Assembly: GCA_007896885.1 (NCBI GenBank)
Contig: VOIU01000007.1
Location: 122,686 to 186,685, forward strand
Length of the DNA stretch: 64,000 bases
DNA from: Bacteroidaceae bacterium HV4-6-C5C
GTDB taxonomy: Bacteria; Bacteroidota; Bacteroidia; Bacteroidales; Bacteroidaceae
Direction: 5' to 3'
A program made the translations under genes and the position numbers. Shown here in pieces: positions 36,523-45,469 of this stretch. The notes under the pieces are model-generated. The model saw only the letters and a program-made list of their open reading frames with translations, was not told the origin of the DNA and ran no database searches. Numbering within the stretch: position 1 is the stretch's first letter; every line of letters begins with the position of its first letter.

Positions 36523-37893
36523 ATGGAAAGAAGTATGAAAGAACCTAAAATACATGTCGGAATACTATTCGAGCCTCAAATAGAATTTGTATTTCCAGTT
36601 CCCTATTTATTTCAAGGCAAAGAGATTAGTGGGAAACAGGTTGCGACCTATGATGAAGGACACATTCTCTGGAACGGACGTCTATATGATGAGTTGGTAT
36701 TTGAGCCTGTAAATGAAGTTTCAGATTCATTCGAATTACTGGATGTTACAATTGGCATAAATTTCCATTGGGAACGTAAAGAAGATCAGCGCTTCCTTGG
36801 GGCTCTTAGGCTCATTGTAGAAGATGGAAAGCTCACAGGAATCAACATTATTAACGTGGAAGATTATCTTGTCAGCGTTATCTCCAGTGAAATGAGTGCA
36901 ACCGCTTCATTAGAGTTATTAAAAGCCCATGCAGTCATTTCCAGAAGTTGGTTACTGGCGAATATGCAAACAGCGAATAGCAGCCATGCGGAACAACAAT
37001 GCACATCACATCAGCATACGAACCCTAATCCAGCAAATGATTCAGAACAAGCTGGCTCATTGGACAATGTAGAGATGATTAAATGGTATGAACGTGATAC
37101 TCATACTCGCTTTGATGTTTGTGCAGACGATCATTGTCAGCGCTATCAGGGAATCACACGAGCCTCTACCGAAATAGTAAAGCAAGCTATCGCAGCTACA
37201 TGCGGACAAGTATTGATGTATGACGACAAGATATGTGATGCACGCTTCTCGAAAAGTTGTGGCGGAGCATTCGAAGAGTTCCAATACTGTTGGGACGATA
37301 TTCAATACCCATATCTGAGCAAACAACGGGATAGCAAGCAAGAAACAGTGCTACCCGACTTGACTCAGGAAACAGAAGCCGACCGATGGATACGTACCTC
37401 GCCTAAGGCCTTCTGTAATACCACAGACAAGAAGGTACTCTCGCAAGTGCTGAATAATTACGACCAAGAGACCACTGACTTTTACCGTTGGACAGTGACT
37501 TATGCACAAGAAGAGTTGTCTGCACTCATCCTAAAACGTTCGGGCGTTGATTATGGACAGATTATTGACCTCATCCCTATTGCTCGTGGAACATCGGGCA
37601 GACTTTGGAAATTAAAAATAGTAGGGACCAAAAAGAGCATGATTATCGGTAAGGAACTGGAAATACGCCGCACCCTTTCCACCTCCCATTTATACAGTTC
37701 TGCTTTTGTAGTAGATAGAAAAGACATCTCTGTCGATGGGATACCCGGAACATTCGTTATTACCGGTGCAGGATGGGGACATGGAGTGGGCTTATGCCAA
37801 ATCGGTGCCGCAGTAATGGGAGAACAAGGATACCTGTACGATGCCATATTGCTTCATTATTATATCAATGCCACCTTGGAAAAACTTTATTAA
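36523..37893 (+). CDS. SpoIID/LytB-domain protein without a signal peptide
   Basis: 456 residues. SpoIID-type enzymes are lytic transglycosylases acting on stem-peptide-free glycan. The family landmarks are present: VISSEMSATASLELLKAHAVISRSWLL with Glu123, DARFSKSCGGAFEEFQYCW, and GAGWGHGVGLCQIGAAVMGEQGYLYDAILLHYY at the end. The N-terminus MERSMKEPKIHVGILFEP is not a signal peptide, so the protein is probably cytoplasmic, odd for this family. A second ATG at 36535 would not change that. It ends 1 nt before the AmpG-like start. Confidence 0.87.
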   Translation: MERSMKEPKIHVGILFEPQIEFVFPVPYLFQGKEISGKQVATYDEGHILWNGRLYDELVFEPVNEVSDSFELLDVTIGINFHWERKEDQRFLGALRLIVEDGKLTGINIINVEDYLVSVISSEMSATASLELLKAHAVISRSWLLANMQTANSSHAEQQCTSHQHTNPNPANDSEQAGSLDNVEMIKWYERDTHTRFDVCADDHCQRYQGITRASTEIVKQAIAATCGQVLMYDDKICDARFSKSCGGAFEEFQYCWDDIQYPYLSKQRDSKQETVLPDLTQETEADRWIRTSPKAFCNTTDKKVLSQVLNNYDQETTDFYRWTVTYAQEELSALILKRSGVDYGQIIDLIPIARGTSGRLWKLKIVGTKKSMIIGKELEIRRTLSTSHLYSSAFVVDRKDISVDGIPGTFVITGAGWGHGVGLCQIGAAVMGEQGYLYDAILLHYYINATLEKLY

Positions 37894-37894
37894 T

Positions 37895-39769
37895 ATGGAT
37901 AAACAGAAGAAAAAAAACAACCCTTGGGCATGGATTCCAACCCTATATTTTGCGGAAGGTCTCCCTTACGTCGCAGTAATGACCATATCTGTCATTATGT
38001 ACAAACGGCTGGGAATTTCCAATACCGATATTGCACTATATACCGGCTGGTTGTATCTGCCATGGGTTATAAAGCCTTTTTGGAGTCCATTTGTTGACCT
38101 AATAAAGACTAAACGCTGGTGGACGCTCACTATGCAATGGGTAATGGCCATTGCTCTAGCATGTATTGCATTCTCCATCCCCACACCCTTCTTTTTCCAA
38201 CTAACCCTAGCTGTCTTCTGGGTAGTTGGATTTACTTCTGCAACGCATGATATTGCAGCCGATGGGTTCTATATGCACGCATTGACAGAACATGAACAAT
38301 CGCTTTATGTCGGAATCAGAAGTACCTTTTATCGGGTAGCAACTGTAGCGGGACAAGGCTTATTGGTCATTATAGCCGGTTTAATCGAGACAGGAACAGG
38401 TCTGGAATCGGCTGTATTGGAAGTAAAGGCATCACCTTCGTATAGTAACACCTTAACACTTCCCAGCTTCGATGGCGTACAACTGGATTCCTCAAAGGAA
38501 GCCCATTTTGTATATACTACTTCAGTTGTTAAAGCAGGAACAATTCCTGTTTCAAAAGATTCCAGCGACATCAAATCACAAATAGCAGAATTAACAAAGC
38601 AGGTAAAAGAGTCTAATATTACAAATAAATTCGTTCCTGAAGAATCTAAAGCCGAAGGCGCAGGAACCATCTCAAAAGGAAAAAGTGAAAGCTCGTTTAC
38701 GACCTGGGTAAGGAATACTTTCGGAGAAAAGCGTGAAGTCTCAACAGATGCGACAGACAATATCGTGGTAGTCGGAGTCCGCTTATCGAAAAAGCCAGCT
38801 ACCGATGATTCGAAAATTCTGAATATCACTTTTAAAGACGGTGATCAAAGTATTAAACTAGAGCAGAATATATTGTCTCCGCGTTTTGAATTTACTGCTG
38901 ATAATTGGAATAAGCCAGCATACTTGCTATTCAGAATAGATCATAAAATACAGAACGAGACTTCCGCTACATTTGCCGGAGCATCGGGCAACATTCCTTT
39001 TGCTTGGATGGTTGTATTTATTGTCCTATCGGTATTTTTCCTTGCAGTGAGTTTCTATCATAACTGGGTATTACCCAAACCAAATTCCGACTATGCCTCG
39101 AAAAATGTCACAGCAAAAAATATCATGAAAGAGTTCTTTGCAACTTTCGAAAGTTTCTTTGCCAAGGATCAGGCATTAGTTGCCATCTTATTTATGTTGC
39201 TCTACCGATTGCCTGAGGCCCAGCTAGTCAAGTTAATCAACCCCTTCCTGCTCGATCCTATCGATAAAGGAGGATTAGGGTTAACCACCGGACAAGTCGG
39301 CTTTGTATATGGCACAATCGGCATTATCGGACTGACCATCGGTGGTATAATAGGAGGATTGGTTGCAGCAAAAGGTGGATTGAAGAAATGGCTGTGGCCA
39401 ATGGCTTGGAGTATGTCACTCACTTGCCTGACATTTATCTATCTGAGCTATTTTCAAGATCACTCCTTGTTGACGGTTAACATTTGTGTGTTCATTGAGC
39501 AGTTTGGCTATGGTTTTGGATTTACAGCTTATATGCTCTATTTGATCTATTTTTCCGAAGGCGAGCATAAGACAGCACACTATGCCATCTGCACTGGTTT
39601 CATGGCACTGGGAATGATGCTACCGGGTATGTCAGCCGGATGGTTACAAGACACCATCGGTTACAAACATTTCTTCGTATGGACAATTATTTGTTGCGCA
39701 GCCACCATTGCCGTCTGTGCATTTATCAAAATAGATCCTAATTTCGGCAGGAAGAAAGAAAAGAATTAA
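37895..39769 (+). CDS. ampG: AmpG-like MFS permease with a large loop insertion
   Basis: 624-residue inner-membrane permease of the AmpG type, which brings anhydro-muropeptides into the cytoplasm. The N-terminal WIPTLYFAEGLPYVAVMTISVIMYKRLG and WVIKPFWSPFVDLIKTKRWW are characteristic. Between helix 5 (ending near residue 166) and helix 6 (starting near 368) lies a hydrophilic insertion of about 195 residues. By the normal MFS topology this faces the periplasm. ATG 37895 is chosen because the longer reading overlaps the SpoIID-like gene; the 1-nt gap implies translational coupling. Confidence 0.88.
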   Translation: MDKQKKKNNPWAWIPTLYFAEGLPYVAVMTISVIMYKRLGISNTDIALYTGWLYLPWVIKPFWSPFVDLIKTKRWWTLTMQWVMAIALACIAFSIPTPFFFQLTLAVFWVVGFTSATHDIAADGFYMHALTEHEQSLYVGIRSTFYRVATVAGQGLLVIIAGLIETGTGLESAVLEVKASPSYSNTLTLPSFDGVQLDSSKEAHFVYTTSVVKAGTIPVSKDSSDIKSQIAELTKQVKESNITNKFVPEESKAEGAGTISKGKSESSFTTWVRNTFGEKREVSTDATDNIVVVGVRLSKKPATDDSKILNITFKDGDQSIKLEQNILSPRFEFTADNWNKPAYLLFRIDHKIQNETSATFAGASGNIPFAWMVVFIVLSVFFLAVSFYHNWVLPKPNSDYASKNVTAKNIMKEFFATFESFFAKDQALVAILFMLLYRLPEAQLVKLINPFLLDPIDKGGLGLTTGQVGFVYGTIGIIGLTIGGIIGGLVAAKGGLKKWLWPMAWSMSLTCLTFIYLSYFQDHSLLTVNICVFIEQFGYGFGFTAYMLYLIYFSEGEHKTAHYAICTGFMALGMMLPGMSAGWLQDTIGYKHFFVWTIICCAATIAVCAFIKIDPNFGRKKEKN

Positions 39770-39857
39770 GGAGTTAAGAAGATAAAAGAGTCTCTGACTA
39801 ATCTGGATGAGAGGTTTTTAAGAGAATAAGTAAACAATAAAAGTAACATCTACTGAG

Positions 39858-41132
39858 ATGAAAACAAAAATAAAAGAAAATTTCATGAGAAAAGATATCC
39901 CAAGCAGAATCTTTCTTTTCATCCTTTTTTGTCTATTCGTTGGAATGGTACAAGCACAAAAGATCAGAATAAAGACAGGCATTGAGGTGCTGAAAGAGCA
40001 GAATTTCAAGTGTCTGGAAGGAAAGCGTGTAGGATTAATCACCAATCCGACGGGGGTAGACAATAATATGAAATCCACTATCGATATACTACACGAAGCC
40101 CCGAATGTAAATCTTGTCGCTCTTTTCGGACCGGAACATGGAGTGCGTGGAGATGCCCATGCAGGGGATCATGTTACTGACCTAAAAGATCCTTCTACGG
40201 GATTGCCGGTCTATTCCCTTTATGGCAAAACCCGCAAAGCAACTCCCGATATGCTAAAAGACATTGATGTATTAGTCTACGACATTCAAGATATCGGTTG
40301 TCGATCGTTTACTTACATCAGCACAATGGGCCTTGCCATGGAAGCTGCTGCCGAAAACGGAAAAGAATTCATCGTACTTGATAGGCCCAATCCTTTGGGT
40401 GGGATGAAAGTTGAAGGGAACCTAACAGAAGATAATTGTATTTCTTTTGTCAGCCAATTCAAAATTCCATACCTTTACGGCCTTACTTGTGGGGAGTTAG
40501 CAATGTTCTTAAACGGAGAAAAATTATTAAAATCACAGTGCAACTTACATGTGATTAAAATGAAAAAATGGAAACGAAATATGGATTATACCCAAACCGG
40601 CTTACAATGGGTACCTGCATCGCCTCATATTCCACATTCGCATTCCGCGATCTTCTATCCTGTCAGCGGGATTTTAGGAGAATTGGGATACATGTCAATC
40701 GGCGTGGGATACACTATCCCATTCCAAATGTTTGCAGCACCATGGATTGAAGCCAGTAAATTGGCTAAAAACCTGAATGCATTGAACGTACCGGGTGTTG
40801 AATTTAGACCAATCTACCTCAAACCTTTTTATTCGGTGGGTAAAGACCAAGAGCTACAAGGTGTGCAAGTTCATATTATGGACTATAGGAAAGCACCATT
40901 AAGTGACATTCAGTTCTTGGTTATGCAAGAAGTCGCAAATCTTTACCCGGATCGTGCAGTATTTGATCATGCCGATAAGGATCGATTCAATATGTTCGAT
41001 AAAGTAAGTGGCTCCAAACAGATACGGGAATTATTCAGTAGACGCAATCGTTGGGAAGATGTCCGTGATTATTGGAATAAAGATGCGGACAGTTTCCGCA
41101 AGCTATCCAAAAAGTATTACTTATACAAATAA
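39858..41132 (+). CDS. namZ: DUF1343 exo-beta-N-acetylmuramidase (NamZ-like), copy 2
   Basis: 424 residues with a signal peptide ending near GMVQAQ. It has the NamZ motifs LFGPEHGVRGDAHAGDH (Glu93 likely catalytic), VYDIQDIGCRSFTYISTM and VLDRPNPLGG. Compared with copy 1 it differs around the presumed substrate pocket, for example EGNLTEDNCISFVSQFKIPYLYG in place of DGPILDMKYKSGVGWLPIPTVHG. A distinct fragment preference is therefore likely. An alternative ATG at 39885 would give a more typical signal peptide. Encoded directly behind the AmpG-like permease. Confidence 0.92.
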   Translation: MKTKIKENFMRKDIPSRIFLFILFCLFVGMVQAQKIRIKTGIEVLKEQNFKCLEGKRVGLITNPTGVDNNMKSTIDILHEAPNVNLVALFGPEHGVRGDAHAGDHVTDLKDPSTGLPVYSLYGKTRKATPDMLKDIDVLVYDIQDIGCRSFTYISTMGLAMEAAAENGKEFIVLDRPNPLGGMKVEGNLTEDNCISFVSQFKIPYLYGLTCGELAMFLNGEKLLKSQCNLHVIKMKKWKRNMDYTQTGLQWVPASPHIPHSHSAIFYPVSGILGELGYMSIGVGYTIPFQMFAAPWIEASKLAKNLNALNVPGVEFRPIYLKPFYSVGKDQELQGVQVHIMDYRKAPLSDIQFLVMQEVANLYPDRAVFDHADKDRFNMFDKVSGSKQIRELFSRRNRWEDVRDYWNKDADSFRKLSKKYYLYK

Positions 41133-41140
41133 AATAAATG

Positions 41141-41168
41141 AAGGAGACCAATATTAGTGGCTCCTTAT
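41141..41168 (+). other. Intercistronic hairpin
   Basis: AAGGAGACC and GGCTCCTT pair with one bulged base across a short loop, 9 nt after the NamZ stop. No T-run follows, so it is more likely an RNA stability or processing element than a terminator. Confidence 0.35.
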
Positions 41169-41213
41169 CATGATAGAATAGTTTCTCTAAAAACGAGATG
41201 AAAGGAGAGTAAT

Positions 41214-44129
41214 ATGAATGACCAAAAGAATTATGGAACATTCCTCCGGGAAGCAGAACGCTTTATTCCTCGGGAAAGAATATACACGGACGAACTTCGT
41301 CGTTTAGCTTGGGGTACGGATGCCGGTTTTTACCGGCTCATCCCACAAATGATCATACGTTCAAGTAATGAAACAGAAGTCTCTCAATTACTCAAACTAT
41401 CCGATCAACAGGAGTTACCGGTCACTTTCCGTGCAGCAGGAACCAGTCTTTCAGGGCAGGCTATCAGTAATTCCATATTAGTTGTCGCAGGGAAGCATTG
41501 GGAGAAATATAGTCTCTCACCCGATCTCAATACGATTACCTTGCAACCGGGGATCATCGGTCAGCGCGTCAATGAAATATTGGCACCTTACGGCAAGAAG
41601 TTCGCTCCAGACCCTGCATCGGTCAAATCGGCTATGATAGGTGGAATAGTAATGAACAATGCCTCAGGTATGAACTGTGGAACCCACGCCAACAGCGATA
41701 AAATGCTGCTCTCGGCGCGAATTATATTTGCAGACGGTACAATATTAGATACCGGTAAGCCCGAATCGCGAAGCTCATTCGAACAGACCCATCCTAATTT
41801 CATAAACCGAATCATCGAGTTGCGGGATGAGATAAGAGCTAATACCAAACTAGCGGATCGTATCCGTCATAAATACAGTATTAAGAACGTGACAGGGTTA
41901 AACCTTTTACCGTTTATAAGTTTTGATGATCCCTTTGATATTATCACCCATCTTATGGTGGGTTCCGAAGGAACTCTTGCTTTCTTATCGGAAGTCACGA
42001 TGCGCACAGAACACGACTTCCCCTGCAAAGCAAGTGCTATGCTTTATTTCAAAGATATCAAAGAGGCTTGCCGTGCCGTAGTGGCAATGAAAAATTTAAT
42101 TAATGAAGAAGGCGAACGTATTGTAAAAGGAGCGGAACTTCTCGACAGCAAGTCATTGGCATCAGTTAACGATCCGACATATATACGCTTCATTAGTGAA
42201 GTTCAGGAGACCGGAAAGAGCGGTGGCTTAACGGCAGTACTTACGGAAACAAAAGCTGACACCAAAGAAGAGCTAGATAAGAACATTGCTATCATTAGCG
42301 AAGCTTTAGAAGCTTTCGCAACATACGTACCCATCTATTTTACCGATGACCCGAAAGAATATTCGGTATATTGGGCTATCCGATCAGGTATTTTCCCCTC
42401 AGTAGGTGGAACCCGTCATCCGGGGACAACTTGTCTTATAGAAGATGTCGCTTTTCACATCGAGAACCTCCCTGAAGCGACAGCCGAATTGCAACAGCTG
42501 ATTGCACAACATGGTTACGATGATGCCTGTATCTACGGTCATGCATTTGAAGGCAACTTCCACTTTATACTGAACCAATCGTTCGGTACAGATACAGAGG
42601 TAGAACGCTACGAGGCTTTAATGAATGATGTTATCAAGTTAGTGGTCGACAAATATGACGGCTCATTAAAAGCAGAGCACGGGACCGGACGTAATATGGC
42701 TCCATTCGTTAAATATGAATGGGGTGAAGATGCCTTTAATAAGATGAAAGAAGTCAAGCAACTGTTTGACCCCAAAAACCTGCTTAACCCCGGAGTCATA
42801 TTCAATGATGATCCTGAATGTCATATTAAAAACTTCAAACCTCTTCCTTTAATCCCGATTGCGGAAGAAAGTCCGGCTGCAAATGTAAACAAATGCATCG
42901 AGTGTGGCTTCTGTGAAATAAACTGTCTATCGTGTGGGTTTACCCTGTCATCACGACAGCGAATCGTGATATGGCGCGAAATCTCACGCTTAAGACAAAG
43001 CGGAGAAGATGCAGAGCGACTGGCTACTTTGGAAAAGCAATACAGCTACCCGGGAAATCAGACTTGTGCCGGAGATGGCTTATGCTCAATGTCTTGTCCA
43101 ATGGATATCAATACAGGAGATCTTACCCATGTCATCCGCCAGGAGCTTCTACCCAAAGGAAGTATAGGGTACAAAATTGGAGACTTCGCAGCCAATCATT
43201 TTGCCGGACTGAAAGATACATTACGCCCTGTACTTACACTAGCTGATGTAACTCACTCCGTACTTGGCACCAAGATAATGGCCAATATGACTAAGGGTAT
43301 TCACAACGCTTTCGCCATCCCTCAATGGACACCGGCTATGCCCAAATCTTATAAAGTGAAGCCTGAAATGTTCTCAGCGAGGAAAAACAAAGCAAGCGAA
43401 AATATAGCAAAGGTCGTGTACTTTCCCAGTTGTATCAACCAAACAATGGGATTGGCTAAGAATTCTCCTGTAAAGGAACCTTTAGTCGACAAAATGGTAT
43501 CACTGTTAAAGAAAGGTGGCTATGAAATCATATTTCCCGAAAACATGGAGAAACTATGCTGTGGAACCATTTGGGAAAGTAAAGGAATGCTTGATATTGC
43601 CAACCGGAAAGCTACCGAATTAGAAGCTGCATTATGGAAAGCAAGTGAGTATGGCAAATATCCGGTACTATGCGACCAAAGCCCATGCTTACACCGTATG
43701 CGAGAAACGATCAAAAAAGTAAAGCTCTACGAACCTGCAGAGTTTATCTATACTTTCTTGCGTGATAAACTTTGCTTTACACCAATTAACGAACCTGTAG
43801 CCCTTCACGTTACTTGTTCTATGCGTAAAATGGGACTTGATGAGATCATCATATCGTTGGCGAGGCTATGTTCCACCAAAGTTATTATCCCTGAGGAAGT
43901 GGGTTGCTGTGGATTTGCCGGAGACAGAGGGTTTACGCACCCTGAACTTAATTCCTATGCTTTACGCAAACTATCTCCACAAATTAAAGAATCAGGAGCA
44001 GTTATAGGCTATTCCAATAGCCGAACCTGTGAAATAGGTCTAACGACCAACTCCGGTATACCCTATGTATCAATCGCATATTTAGTAGATCAATGTACAA
44101 AACCGATGAATAACAAAAAAAAGATTTAA
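41214..44129 (+). CDS. FAD- and Fe-S-containing D-lactate dehydrogenase-like protein
   Basis: 971 residues fusing two parts. Residues 1-530 form an FAD-binding PCMH-type oxidase with TFRAAGTSLSGQA, MIGGIVMNNASGMNCG, HAFEGNFHFIL and KAEHGTGRNMAPF. The C-terminal half carries two ferredoxin-like clusters (CIECGFCEINC near 560 and CAGDGLCSMSCP) and two CCG motifs (CCGTIWESKG, GCCGFAGDRGF). This is the D-lactate/glycolate oxidase architecture. In this locus MurQ releases D-lactate from MurNAc-6-phosphate, so D-lactate oxidation feeding electrons to the quinone pool is the likely job. Confidence 0.85.
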   Translation: MNDQKNYGTFLREAERFIPRERIYTDELRRLAWGTDAGFYRLIPQMIIRSSNETEVSQLLKLSDQQELPVTFRAAGTSLSGQAISNSILVVAGKHWEKYSLSPDLNTITLQPGIIGQRVNEILAPYGKKFAPDPASVKSAMIGGIVMNNASGMNCGTHANSDKMLLSARIIFADGTILDTGKPESRSSFEQTHPNFINRIIELRDEIRANTKLADRIRHKYSIKNVTGLNLLPFISFDDPFDIITHLMVGSEGTLAFLSEVTMRTEHDFPCKASAMLYFKDIKEACRAVVAMKNLINEEGERIVKGAELLDSKSLASVNDPTYIRFISEVQETGKSGGLTAVLTETKADTKEELDKNIAIISEALEAFATYVPIYFTDDPKEYSVYWAIRSGIFPSVGGTRHPGTTCLIEDVAFHIENLPEATAELQQLIAQHGYDDACIYGHAFEGNFHFILNQSFGTDTEVERYEALMNDVIKLVVDKYDGSLKAEHGTGRNMAPFVKYEWGEDAFNKMKEVKQLFDPKNLLNPGVIFNDDPECHIKNFKPLPLIPIAEESPAANVNKCIECGFCEINCLSCGFTLSSRQRIVIWREISRLRQSGEDAERLATLEKQYSYPGNQTCAGDGLCSMSCPMDINTGDLTHVIRQELLPKGSIGYKIGDFAANHFAGLKDTLRPVLTLADVTHSVLGTKIMANMTKGIHNAFAIPQWTPAMPKSYKVKPEMFSARKNKASENIAKVVYFPSCINQTMGLAKNSPVKEPLVDKMVSLLKKGGYEIIFPENMEKLCCGTIWESKGMLDIANRKATELEAALWKASEYGKYPVLCDQSPCLHRMRETIKKVKLYEPAEFIYTFLRDKLCFTPINEPVALHVTCSMRKMGLDEIIISLARLCSTKVIIPEEVGCCGFAGDRGFTHPELNSYALRKLSPQIKESGAVIGYSNSRTCEIGLTTNSGIPYVSIAYLVDQCTKPMNNKKKI

Positions 44130-44132
44130 ACC

Positions 44133-45380
44133 ATGGATAGTAAAATCAAAACAAAAAAGCGTTTGCTCGCACTCGACATTCTACGCGGTATAACCATCGC
44201 CGGTATGATTATGGTCAATAACCCCGGCAGTTGGGAACATATTTATGCTCCACTGGAACATGCACAATGGATCGGACTCACCCCCACCGATTTAGTATTT
44301 CCCTTCTTCATGTTCATTATGGGGATTTCCACTTATATCTCACTAAAAAAATACAATTTTGAATTCAGCCATGCTGCAGCTATAAAGATATTGAAACGAA
44401 CCATTTTAATTTTCCTTATCGGTACAGCTATCGGTTGGTTCTCTAAATTCTGCTATTATTGGTCCGCCCCTACAGAAGGGATAGGCTTCGGAGCACAACT
44501 CTGGGAGTCAGTTGCCACCTTCGACCGGATTCGTATTTTAGGCGTTATGCAACGTTTGGCATTATGCTATGGAGCAACAGCCATCATTGCGCTTACAATG
44601 AAGCACAAACATATCCCCTATCTGATCGTAACATTGCTTATCGGTTACTTCATCATATTGATAACAGGAAACGGATACGCTTATAATGAAACAAACATCC
44701 TTTCGATAGTGGATAGAGCCATCCTTACCCTTCCACACATGTACAAAGACAATGGAATAGATCCTGAAGGCCTATTAAGTACAATTCCAGCAGTAGCTCA
44801 CGTCTTGTTGGGATTCTGTGTAGGCAAGCTGATATTGGATAAGACTTCCAAGCCGAAAGAAAGCGAGGCCATACAACAAGAAAGTGCTGTGAATAATCAG
44901 ATTGCAAATGAAAGGCAACATACATTAGTTCTCGACAAGCAGATCATTACACTGTTTCTCATTGGAACGATCTTGACATTCTCCGGTTTTTTACTAAGCT
45001 ACGGATGTCCGATTAGCAAAAAACTATGGTCACCGACTTTTGTGCTGACAACTTGCGGATTGGCCTCCAGTTTTCTGGCTTTGCTCATTTGGATCATAGA
45101 TGCAAAGGGATTCAAAAAATGGAGTGTCTTCTTCGAAGCATTCGGCGTTAATCCTTTATTTATGTATGTATTGGCAGATGTGTTGGGAATTTTACTCGGC
45201 TGCTTCCACTTCCCTTACAATGGCGAAACAATCAGCATTCATGGCTTCGTATATAATACCTTATTGGTACCCGTATTCGGGGATATATGCGGTTCATTTA
45301 TATACGCCTTACTATTCGTAGGATTAAACTGGTGCATTGGTTACCAGCTTTATAAAAGAAAGATTTACATTAAGATTTAA
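44133..45380 (+). CDS. DUF5009/HGSNAT-like multi-pass membrane protein
   Basis: 415 residues, about ten helices, inner membrane. The N-terminal KKRLLALDILRGITIAGMIMVNNPGSWEHIYAPLEHAQW followed by LTPTDLVFPFFMFIMGIS is diagnostic of the heparan-alpha-glucosaminide N-acetyltransferase-like family (NagX/DUF5009). Animal relatives acetylate glucosamine across a membrane. In Tannerella a MurNAc transporter called MurT is encoded beside the kinase and MurQ; whether it belongs to this family I cannot confirm. Start is 3 nt after the previous stop. Acetyltransferase or transporter remain open. Confidence 0.8.
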   Translation: MDSKIKTKKRLLALDILRGITIAGMIMVNNPGSWEHIYAPLEHAQWIGLTPTDLVFPFFMFIMGISTYISLKKYNFEFSHAAAIKILKRTILIFLIGTAIGWFSKFCYYWSAPTEGIGFGAQLWESVATFDRIRILGVMQRLALCYGATAIIALTMKHKHIPYLIVTLLIGYFIILITGNGYAYNETNILSIVDRAILTLPHMYKDNGIDPEGLLSTIPAVAHVLLGFCVGKLILDKTSKPKESEAIQQESAVNNQIANERQHTLVLDKQIITLFLIGTILTFSGFLLSYGCPISKKLWSPTFVLTTCGLASSFLALLIWIIDAKGFKKWSVFFEAFGVNPLFMYVLADVLGILLGCFHFPYNGETISIHGFVYNTLLVPVFGDICGSFIYALLFVGLNWCIGYQLYKRKIYIKI

Positions 45381-45392
45381 AAGATACGAACG

Positions 45393-45429
45393 CCATGTAA
45401 ATATCGGATTACATCCGGTAATTACATGG
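45393..45429 (+). other. Two-layer intercistronic hairpin
   Basis: Outer arms CCATGTAA (45393-45400) and TTACATGG (45422-45429) enclose inner arms CGGAT/ATCCG. No T-run follows. Located between the DUF5009 and kinase genes. Confidence 0.4.
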
Positions 45430-45469
45430 TGATTCTGAAGTATTAGTTTGTATTTAATTTATATAAAAG

